Below are positions 48,408 through 57,394 of a stretch of 64,000 nt of DNA, in pieces. Each line of letters opens with the position of its first letter. The stretch's first letter is position 1. This DNA comes from Pyrus communis (taxonomy: Eukaryota > Streptophyta > Magnoliopsida > Rosales > Rosaceae). The notes below the pieces were generated by a model. The model worked only from the letters and a program-made list of their open reading frames with translations. It was not told the origin of the DNA and searched no databases. Made by a program: the position numbers and the translations under genes. The stretch covers positions 6,471,121 through 6,535,120 of the forward strand of contig NC_084817.1 of the NCBI RefSeq assembly GCF_963583255.1, written 5' to 3'.

Positions 48408-48925
48408 TGTGACATTCCACATCGTCCAAGGGAGTGATCCTTATATGTATATTCTCATCCCTACCTAGCACGAGGCCTTTTGGGAGCTCACTGGCTTTGG
48501 GTTCCATAGGAACTCTGAAGTTAAGCGAGAAGGGGGCTAGAGCAATCTCATGATGGGTGACCCACTAGGAAGTTGCTCGTGACTTCCCAAAAACAAAACC
48601 GTGAGGGAATAGTAAGCCCAAAGCAGACAATATCATGCTACGGTGGTGGAGAGGGCCCGGGAAGTGATCTGCCCCGGGCCGGGATGTGACATTTGGTATC
48701 AGAGCCTAACCTTGGTCGCGTGTGTGCCAACGAGGACGTCGGGCCCCTAAGAATGGTGGATTGTGACATCCCACACATCGCCAGGGGAGTGATCCTTATA
48801 TGTCTCCTATCCCTACCTAGCACGAGGCCTTTTGGGAGCTCACTGGCTTCGGGTTCCATTGGAACTCCGAAGTTAAGTGAGTAGCGCGCGCGAGCAATCC
48901 CATGATGGGTGACCCACTGAGAAGT
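48408..48925 (+). mobile_element. Cassandra TRIM retrotransposon, plus strand, 3' LTR truncated
   Basis: The 5' LTR 48408-48691 starts TGTGACATTCC and ends TGTGACA. Directly after it, TGGTATCAGAGC (48694-48705) is the tRNA-Met primer-binding site. The interior is only 70 bp. The 3' LTR starts at 48762 and is cut at 48925. Each LTR carries a 5S-rRNA-derived segment (GAACTCCGAAGTTAAG, then GATGGGTGACCCA), the hallmark of Cassandra, keeping the internal pol III promoter region. Non-coding; it needs enzymes from other elements. Frames across it are artefacts. Confidence 0.9.
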
Positions 48926-49560
48926 TGTCACATCCCGGCCCAGGGCAGATCACTTCCCGGGCCCGCTCCACCACCGTAGCACGATATTGTCCGCTTTGGG
49001 CTTAACATTCCCTCACGGTTTTGTTTTTGGGAACTCACAAGCAACTTCCCAATGGGTCACCCATCATGAGATTGCTCTAACTCCCTTCTCCCTTAACTTC
49101 AGAGTTCCTACGGAATCCGAAGCCAGTGAGCTCCCAAAATGCCTCGTGCTAGGTAAGGATGAGAATATACATATAAGGATCACTCCCCTGGGCGATGTGG
49201 GATGTCACAATCCACCCCCCTTAGGGGCCCGACATCCTCGTCGGCACACCACGACCAGGGTTAGGCTCTGATACCAAATTGTCACATCCTGGCTCGGGGC
49301 GGATCACTTCTCGGGCCCGCTCCACCACCGTAGCACGATATTGTCCGCTTTGGGCTTACCATTCCCTCACGGTTTTGTTTTTGGGAACTCACTAGCAACT
49401 TCCTAGTGGGTCACCCATCATGGGATTACTCGCGCATGCTACTCGCTTAACTTCGGAGTTCCAATGGAACCTGAAGCCAGTGAGCTCCCAAAAGGCCTCG
49501 TGCTAGGTAGGGATAGGAGACATATAATGATCACTCCCCTGGACGATGTGGGATGTCACA
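48926..49560 (-). mobile_element. Cassandra TRIM retrotransposon, minus strand, both LTRs complete
   Basis: The LTRs are 48926-49209 (284 bp) and 49280-49560 (281 bp), inverted relative to the first element. The interior 49210-49279 carries the minus-strand primer-binding site (plus GCTCTGATACCA) and a polypurine tract seen as CCACCCCCCTTAGGGG on the plus strand. The 5S-like region is in both LTRs. The right end joins genomic DNA at GTAAC. The left end abuts the broken LTR of the other element. Confidence 0.9.
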
Positions 49561-50070
49561 GTAACTAACTTGTCATTTACGAAAATCAAACTTAAAACTT
49601 TTTACTTAGAAATTAAAAAAAAAAAAAAAAAAACTATAATGCTAAGTGAGTAACGATGGTAAATTAAACATATGTTTTTATCATGCACGACTTCTTTTAC
49701 AAAAAAGATAGTGAGCAATGCATAATGACTTTTTGTATGTTTATATAAAAAATAAAATGTGAGTTTTATTTTACAACTTGTAATTAAATATATAGAAATT
49801 GAGAACCATATCAATTGGTTAGAGGGCTATTTGATGTCTTACAATTTTTCTTTTTCTTTTCCAGATGAATCCCATCCAATTTTGACGGCACTTCCTCCCG
49901 TTGAAGGCCACAGTCCCCTCCTCCCTCTTTCTATCATTCACCTACGCTTTCTCCTCTTTCTTATTAAGATTTATAAAAATAAATAAATAAAAGACAAAAA
50001 CCCAAATCCAACAACTCCACATCCCCGATTTCGAAAAATACAATACGTTATAAGGCAATTACATTTTATC

Positions 50071-50284
50071 ACCAATAGTGCCTCGAGGACGCAGCCATCT
50101 CATGTACTTATGTTTAATCATGATCATTATTTTCGATTTATTTAATTCAATTTCGATTTTTGACGAACCATCCAACCACCAATAGTGCCTCCAGGACGCA
50201 GCCATCTCATGTACTTATGTTTAATCATGGTCATTATTTTCAATTTATTTAATTTGATAGCCAAAAATAAAAAAAATGTGTGCA
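50071..50284. repeat. 107-bp tandem duplication, unit 1 only
   Basis: Copies start at 50071 and 50178, each with ACCAATAGTGCCT, GGACGCAGCCATCTCATG and TACTTATGTTTAATCATG. Unit 2 has a single copy near 55093. Confidence 0.88.
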
Positions 50285-50750
50285 AGTTATCTTCCAGTGT
50301 CTAAAAATACAATACGTTATGCGGCAATTACATTTTATCACCTTGAAGATTGCTTTATATATTGCTTTGCATCCTATTGTTAAATGTATAGCTTATACCG
50401 GTGATTTTTACATTAAATTAATTAGAACAACAAAAATGAAGATTTAAATTCAGATGTATAAAGAGAACACACTTACTTACCCAATTTGGCCATGCCCTAA
50501 GCCTTCAATTTTTTTAGCAATTGTGTTAAACTTAGCAAATTGTGACGTGTATTGTAGTGTTATTGTTAAACAATGACGTGGCTCACTTGAGTTACAGTTT
50601 TTGCGTAATTAAAATCTCATGAACACCGCGTGGATCAAATATTAATAAATAAAAAAATAATTAATTAATTGCTAACTTTTATCAGATAACGTAGGGAATG
50701 TAAGTTTGCACCATCTTTGAACAGGAAAATAGGCGAGAATGAGAATAAAG

Positions 50751-51133
50751 ATGAGATCCAGCTCTGCAATGACCTCGTAATTCTGTCATGTCAGTCGAAG
50801 CCGGCATTGGTTGTTGGGACTTCCGCACGGGCGCCCAGTAGCTCCGCTACAAGCTCTGCGCCTCTCTTTCTCTGGGTCTGTCCTGGCCCTGGTCCAAGGT
50901 AAGATCATCTCCTTTCTTATGCACACATGAATTGCCTCAATTGATGAAAGTCTACATTTTTATTGAATTTTGGGAATTCTTGCAATTTTATTGAATTTTG
51001 GGAGTTTTGATGTGCAGCCGCAAGTTCATGTCTAGAGCTTTCCAAAGGAACCGATCAATCCGCTCGCTGCGAACAGCGAAGGCACATAGATTGTTGGTGA
51101 AGGCTCGTTAGCGAATATCTACTTGTGGGAGGT
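50751..51133 (+). pseudogene. WD40-repeat protein gene fragment (RID3/IPI3-like), unit 1
   Basis: Two exon-like parts: 50751-50898, ending CCAAG before GTAAGAT, and from 51018 after TGTGCAG. They encode remnants like SAMTS, then a Cys-Trp-Asp-like start and, in exon 2, FPKEPINPLAANSE and NIYLWE. It lacks the middle of exon 1 that unit 2 retains and has a stop after the first residues and others in exon 2. Homology stops abruptly after YLWEV. It resembles the N-terminal blade of Arabidopsis ROOT INITIATION DEFECTIVE 3 (At3g49180) from memory. Confidence 0.65.
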
Positions 51134-51482
51134 TATTTTTCCTAATCATTTTTCTCTATCTTCTTGGTTTTTCGTAGCATTTATTCTTAAAAGTTACTCA
51201 ATATCTAATACATGTCTTTTGCCTATGGCCCTATTATGTACCAATGCATTCGTATTTGTCTACAATAAACAAAAAAGCAATGCATTCTTGAAACTGCATG
51301 TGCATTACAGTTTTGATTTGGGTGTACATTTCTTAGGTTTGGAGCGTAGGAAGTGGGAGATTATTGAGAAATCTTGTTTTCCCTACTATATTCCAGTTTG
51401 CAGTTTTTTTTGTTATTCAGATGAGTTTTCTTCAGTTAACACTTCTCTAATTTTTAACTGTGTATTTTTGTTTTTCACCGTA

Positions 51483-52794
51483 GGTGCCAAATCAAAATAA
51501 CTCAGTAATAGTGGTTGGAAAACTTGTTGCTCAACCTCTTCAAGGTTCCATATCTTACTGTTCAAAACTTCTTGCCATTCTTTCCTCGTTTTCTTGTAAT
51601 GCATGAGACTACCCAGAGTCTTTCAGCTAGAGGCAAACCCTTGCACTTTTTTGCTATTTCTTCACCAATGGCTTCCAACACACCATCCTTATCCCTATTA
51701 TAAAATGTCATGTGGTTGAATATTGACAAACAATTTTGTTCGCTCAACCTCTCCAAATTACATCATGTGAGTAGGAGCTCCCATCATATCAGCAACCTCC
51801 TGTTTTCGAGTGGTCACCAATATTCTACTGTCATGGGTGCCACCTTGTATTAATGGCAACTTCAATTTCTCCCACTTTCTTTGGTCTTTAGTCCACACAT
51901 CGTCTAGGACAAAGAGAAACTTCTTTCCCTCAATGGATTTAGACATACATTGCAAGAAAGTTTCCAATTTATCTGAATTGGGCTGGTAGCTCCGACACCC
52001 TCAATGATGCCTTTGGCAGTTTTGATCTCATCAAAAGGGTCCGAAACACAAACCCATATTTTGATCTCAAAACAGGTTTGAACATTTTCATCATTAAAAG
52101 CTAGTTGGGCTAGAGTTGTCTTCCCCATTCTTCCCATCCCGACAATAGGGATGACAAGGAGGCCCCTCTCTTCTTAACTACTCTTATTTAACAACTTGCT
52201 AACCAAATCTTCCTTTCGCTGTTCTCTACCAAATATGCTAAATTCATCAACAAAAGAAGAAGTTTTCTCTCGCTCAGGTTGTTCAATGGTTGTTCTCTCT
52301 GTGAATTGAAAGTTATATGTTTCTCTTTGCTTAGCAATCACAAATAAATTTTCATTCAGACTTTTGATCTTATGAGCAATGTCACGACGAAGAATTACCC
52401 GACTGACTTGGCCGACTTGGCCAAAACAAAAGCAAAATGAGGGAATAGAGAAACATACCGCCCTCTTCTTCTTCTCAGTAATAAGAGAAGTACTTCCACC
52501 GTGCTCTTCTTGTTTCTCAACTTGTTGTTTCAGTATTTCAGTGTTCCACTCATCCAGCACATTGTCCATCATGTACGACACCTCTGTTAGCTGCTCCAAC
52601 CAATTTCTGACGCTAGCCTCCTTCACTTGCCTCAGCTCCGCATCCTCAAGCACAGCACGAATCGCTTTAAGTTTGGCCTCGAATTCTTGAACATCTTTCT
52701 CCGCGTTCAAAAATAGCTTCACCTCTTCTCCAACGTATTGGTAGGTTACCGAAGCCAATTTTTCGAGCAGCACAGAAATGAGTGCCTCAGCCAT
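51483..52794 (-). pseudogene. CC-NB-LRR disease-resistance gene, truncated and mutated copy
   Basis: The start ATG at 52792-52794 (MAEALISVLLEKLAS) and the coiled-coil domain are intact to about residue 200. Then a CAA-to-TAA-type stop (after LLNKSS, near 52175) ends the frame. The P-loop reads GMGRMGKTT where the intact copy has GMGGMGKTT. Frameshifts near 51970 and 51770 and one in the GLPL region follow. Homology ends at 51483, inside the ARC2 part (YFDLAP); the whole MHD motif and LRR are absent and unrelated DNA follows. Compared with 57395-60295, about 2.6 kb was lost here. No function as a full NLR is expected. Confidence 0.93.
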
Positions 52795-53013
52795 CTTTCT
52801 GTTAGCAGTGGAAACAGAGAAAACCAAGAGACCTGAACTGAGAAGTGCAGGATTGGTACGATATTTTCTTCTGGTCAAATTTGGACCTAAGAATATGGGT
52901 CGGCTAGACAAATAATAATGGTAAGGTACAGGGGAGTCATCCCTCAATTATTTGTTCAACAACTTGTATAATAAACAGCCATGCCTTGATCCTCATTAAA
53001 AAAAAAAAAAAAA

Positions 53014-53173
53014 AAAAAAACTAATGAAAAGAGTTTGAAAACTTTAAATTTTAACGATAATGACAAAATAAAGGATAAAGTGAATAGTATTAAGATTGAT
53101 TTTTTAGTGTAAAAATGTGGGTTTTCATTAAAATGAACAGTACCAAGAGCTTTTCGTTAAAATTCTCTAAAAA
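53014..53173. mobile_element. MITE-like repeat, family D
   Basis: Contains TTTTTTAGTGTAAAAATGTG, AATGAACAGTACCAAGAGC and CTTTTCGTTAAAA. The inverse orientation of the same sequence lies at 60945-61097. Inverted ends are weak. Confidence 0.6.
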
Positions 53174-53208
53174 AAATCCTCTTCCCAGTCATTTTACATC
53201 CTAAACAT

Positions 53209-53402
53209 AGGAATGATCCTTTTCCTAGGAATCCGGGGGATTCCGTAATCGTGTCCATTCATCATACATCTTGAGGTCAGAAATTATTTGAAATTTAAAA
53301 TTTAAAATTAAATATAAATAATAACTAACGAAAATTGATCGCTTAATATACGATAAACGAATATGATCACGAGATCTCCGATCCTCATGAAAAGAATCCT
53401 AC
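53209..53402. mobile_element. Foldback MITE, family B, second copy
   Basis: Degenerate inverted ends GGAATGATCCTTTTCC and a complement ending GAAAAGAATCCTAC, with the centre ATTTAAAATTAAATATAAATAA shared with the element at 38746-38901 in opposite orientation. Confidence 0.65.
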
Positions 53403-53499
53403 GCTTAAACATTTAATAGTAAAATAAGATGGCAACAATATGAACACCCCGATCAATTTACAACAGGTCAGTACTAATAGTAAAAAAAAAAGGCAACAA

Positions 53500-53745
53500 T
53501 AATATTTAAATCTTAAATCCTCTTTCCTGTCAATTTACACCCTACCGAAAGTTTATAATATTTACACCCATTTATATTTGCACCCTACCTAAAGATTTGT
53601 AATGTTTAAATCCTCTTTCGTGTCAATTTACACCCTACCTAAAGTTTACTAATATTTAAATCCCTTTCATGTCCATTTACACCCAATCTAAAGTTTATTA
53701 ATATTTACACCCTACCTAATATTTATTAATATTTGAATTTTCTTT
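53500..53745. repeat. Tandem minisatellite, TCAATTTACACCCTACC array, unit 1/2 boundary
   Basis: Repeats of about 40-80 bp built from AATCCTCTTTC, TGTCAATTTACACCCTACC and AAAGTTTATTAATATTT, in variable order. A longer sister array is at 60565-60895, and both begin AAGGCAACAATAATATTTAAA. Confidence 0.8.
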
Positions 53746-54130
53746 TCTTTCCTTTCTTGGCATCACAGTTATTCATCTTTTTCGGAGGTTGAGAAAACTC
53801 ACAGAAACGTATCATCCTTCTCTGACCACAAGTTCAGCTTCCACACTAACAGTGAGTTTCAAACAAAAATCTCAAGTTTTTAATGCTAATTTTTAATTAG
53901 GGGATTAAAGTTTGTGATTTGGTGGGTGAGAAAGTTTGGATTATGCGAAATAATGGGAACTAATTAAACTGACACATATCACAGTTGGCACCGCGCGCAT
54001 GTCTTATGCCAAATACTCATATTTGTTGCTGCTCGTGAGTAATAAACACACCATTTTCAATCTTTCACGCATTATTATATAATTATTATATATTGTTTTT
54101 ATTTAATCTGTTCAATTTAATGGATGCAAA

Positions 54131-54334
54131 TAAGGAAATAGATCTTCTCCGGATCTCTTCCATCAAGGTCATCGGATCAAGTGATCCGAACCTTTAAAAT
54201 TTAATTCAACGGCTAAAATTATTGTAACTTTTAAAGGATCCCGTTATTTTTAGCCTTTGGATTAAATTTCATGGACCCGGATCACTTGATCCAGATGTCT
54301 TGGTAGAAGAAATTCGGAGAGAATCTCTTTCCTA
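54131..54334. mobile_element. Foldback MITE, family A, polymorphic between duplicate units
   Basis: Inverted ends TAAGGAAATAGATCTTCTCC and the complement ending GAATCTCTTTCCTA, with ATCAAGTGATCC near both arms. Unit 1 (near 48122) has the empty site; removing the element with one CAAA restores the unit 1 sequence. The centre AACGGCTAAAATTATTGTAA matches 6673-6862. Confidence 0.82.
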
Positions 54335-55673
54335 CAAACAAAAAGGACTGCGAAAAACTAAATGTGTGAGAATCAATATCTACTCTCTTTGGTCTAAAGC
54401 GATTATACCTGCAACTGAAGTCTTCCAATTATAAGAGTTGATTATGTGTTTATGGGAAATTATTGAATGTACATTAACAATCAATTTTTGTACTTTAACC
54501 ATTGTAATTTTTTTTTATACAACAATATCTTTACAATAAGGGATAGGGGACATTAGGCTAGGCTACCCAATGAGAACTTTATAACAAGTCGCATTTAACT
54601 TGTAATCTACAAGAATCGAACTTAAAATTTCTTACTTATAAATAAAAAAAAACAAAAAAAAAATTGTAGTACTAAATGAGTAAACATCGTAAGTTAAACA
54701 TATGCAATTTATCATGCACGACTTCTTTTACAAAAAAGATAGGGAGCGATGCATAATGACTTTTTGTATGTTTATATAAAAAAATAAAATGTGAGTTCTA
54801 TGTTACAATTTGTAATCGATTATGTAAAAATTGAGAACCATATCAATTGGTTAGAGGGCTACTTGATCTCTTACAATTTCTTCTTTTTCTTTCCAGATGA
54901 ATCCCATCCAAATTTGGCGGCACTTCCTCCCGTTGAAGGCCACAGTCCCCTCCTCCCTCTTTCTATCATTCACCTACGCCTTCTCCTCTTTCTTATCAAG
55001 ATTTATAAATAAAATAAAATAAAATAAAAGACAAAAAACCAAATCCAACAATTCTACATTCCCGATTTCGATTTTCGACGAACCATCCAACCACCAATAG
55101 TGGCTCCAGGACGCTAGCGAGCCATCTCACGTACTTATGTTTAATCATGATCATTATTTTCGATTTATTTAATCTGACATTTAAAAATAATAAAAAATGT
55201 GTTCAAGTTATCTCTCAATGTCTAAAAATACAATTTGTTATGAGGCAATTACATTTTATCACCTTGAAGATTGCTTCATATAATGCTTTGCATCCTATTG
55301 TTCAATGTATAACTTATACCGGTAATATAATACATCAAATTAATTATAACAACAAAAATGAAGATTTAAATTCAGATGTATAAGGAGAACACACTTATTT
55401 ACCCAATTTGGCTATGCCCTAAGCCTTCAATTTTTTTAGCAATCGTATTAAACTTAGCAAATTGTGATGTGTCTTGTAGTGTTATTATTGTTAAATAATG
55501 ACGTGGCTCACTTGAGTTACGGTTTTTGCGTAATTAAAATTTTATGAACGCCGAGTGGATCAAATATTAATAAAAAATTAAAAATGAATTAATCACAACT
55601 TTTATCAGATAATGTAAGGAATGTAAGTTTGCGCCATCTTTGAACAGGAAAAGAGGCGAGAACAAGAATAAAG

Positions 55674-56133
55674 ATGACATCCAGCTCTGCAATGACTCTT
55701 AATTCTATCATGTCAGTTGAAGCCAGCGTTGGTTGTTGGGACCTCCGCACGGGAGCCGAGCAGCTCCGCTACAAGCTTTGCGCCTCTCCGCCTCACGGCC
55801 TCATCTGCGTAGGCGAACGGTTCCTCGCCTCCTCTCAGCTTTGCGAGTCTTCCTCCTCCTCTGGCACTGTCCTGGCGCTGGTCCAAGGTAAGATCACCTC
55901 CTTTCTTATGCACACAACCTGTTTGATGAATTGCCTCAATTGATAAAAGTCTGCATTTTTATTGAATTTTAGGAATTCTTGCAATTTTATTGAATTTTGG
56001 GTGTTTTGATGTGCAGCCGCAAGTTCATGTGTAGAGCTTTCCAAAAGAACCGATCAATCCGCTCGCTGCGAACAGCGAAAGCACATAGATTGTTGGCGGA
56101 GGCTCATTGGGGAATATCTACTTGTGGGAGGTT
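55674..56133 (+). pseudogene. WD40-repeat protein gene fragment (RID3/IPI3-like), unit 2
   Basis: Exon-like 55674-55887 (ATG at 55674) encodes CWDLRTGAEQLRYKLCASP, then HGLICVGERFLASSQL, the N-terminal start of a WD40 protein like At3g49180. The end is out of frame (VLALVQ where a Trp-rich VLYWSWSK type is expected). A GTAAGAT donor and TGTGCAG acceptor bound an intron of 129 bp. Exon 2 (from 56017) gives FPKEPINPLAANSE and GNIYLWE but has TAG stops. Homology then ends. Because the intron is kept, this is a DNA-level capture rather than a retrocopy. Better preserved than the unit 1 copy. Confidence 0.75.
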
Positions 56134-57394
56134 ATTTTTACTAAACATTTTTCTTTATCTTCTTGGTTTTTTGTAGCATGTATTCTTATAAGTTCCTCAA
56201 TAACTATTACATGTCTTTTGCCTATGGCCCCATTATGTATTGATGCATTCGTATTCATCTCCAATAAACAAAAAAGCAATGCATTCTTGAAACTGCATGT
56301 GTATTATAGTTTTGATTTGTGTGTACATTTCTTAGGTTTGGAGCGTAGGAAGTGGGAGATTATTGAGAAATTTGCAATGTACTCTGCAGGTCCAGTGAAT
56401 AATATTCTAGTCGTTCGACAACATTTTTCTGAGAAATATACAAGAAGTTGTATTAAGGTTGCAACTTGTGTTGTATTCTTGGTTCTGACTTCAACTGAAG
56501 ACCTCAAACAAGTCTGGATGTGCCGATGTCCAGACGATCTTCATTCTGCTTGAAAGCAAATGAAAAGACCATTCCGGTGAAATCTTAATGCAGCAGCCAA
56601 CCACCGGTTCTAATAATGCATGCAGCTTTCTCTCCCTTTCCATCTCACTTCCCCTGAAGAGAAAATGTGTCAGCCCTGCGTTCATTAGCAGCTCTCGCAA
56701 CAGTTAGGCAGGTAGGATTAACGAAAAAAACTTCAAAAGGTCAACGAAACGTGCATGCATAAACTAATCACCCCAATTAATTTTGAGATTACCTGTTTTT
56801 GCACTCTTCCTTTTGGATGATTTTTGCACCCGGCCCAACTCAGCTCCAATGTAGTGGTTTTGGTTTATTTCAGGTAGCATTGTTTGTGCACCCTGTAACT
56901 GCTAGTAGCTAAATCGGACAACTGGAGGTCTGCAAAATTTTGTGACTATAAACTGTTACTTTCTTGCATATAATTTTCGGTTTAAAGTTGCTTATAATCT
57001 CAAATCCAGAGATTTCAAAAATAAAATAAAATAAAACTAGAGCATTGCAAATCACGATATTGGGAGAGGGGGAATCGACCTGGGGACACATTTTCTGGAG
57101 ATTTTAAAAATAAAATAAAACTAGAGCATTGCAAATCACGATACTGAGAGAGAGGGAATTGAAATCGTGACCTGCAGCATGGTCTTAACCGAGTTACAAA
57201 TCCATTGCAACATTACATATACAGTTATACTTTTCTAGTTGGAATAATCTTGTAATTTGGCAAGTATAATAAAAGCTCTACTCAGAAATTAGAACATTGA
57301 TGTAAAATGAATAGAGTGAGTTGGTAAATAAATAGAAAAGAGGTTAATTACCAGAAGTGGAAGGCCTCTCATGCAACTAAACAGCATCCTCCGC
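56134..57394. other. Region between the WD40 fragment and the intact NLR 3' end
   Basis: No supported gene. It holds the NLR 3' UTR/flank and a repeated phrase (CTAGAGCATTGCAAATCACG at about 57037 and 57120). The reading frame at 56107-56553 begins with the WD40 remnant and does not match a known protein beyond it. Confidence 0.5.
57006..57157. repeat. Tandem duplication of about 85 bp
   Basis: Both copies have AGATTT or AGATTTT, a run of AAATA units, ACTAGAGCATTGCAAATC and a GAGAG-rich end. Confidence 0.75.

Larger units (their letters stand above)
46780..52960. repeat. Segmental tandem duplication, unit 1
   Basis: Collinear with 53755-60470. Matching phrases in order include GGTGGGTGAGAAAGTTTGG (47066 and 53918 regions), TTAGGCTAGGCTACCCAATG, GTTGAAGGCCACAGTCCCC, the WD40 gene fragment and the NLR. 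Unit 1 alone carries a MITE (46909-47039), the Cassandra pair (48408-49560) and a 107-bp internal duplication (50071-50284), and it lost the LRR half of the NLR. Confidence 0.9.

Noticed and set aside
48470..48930. Functional 5S rRNA genes
   Set aside because: The 5S-like stretches are inside Cassandra LTRs with LTR ends and primer-binding sites, not tandem 5S units with their own terminators.
48638..49271. Short reading frames over the 5S-like sequence
   Set aside because: They fall in Cassandra LTRs, which are non-coding.
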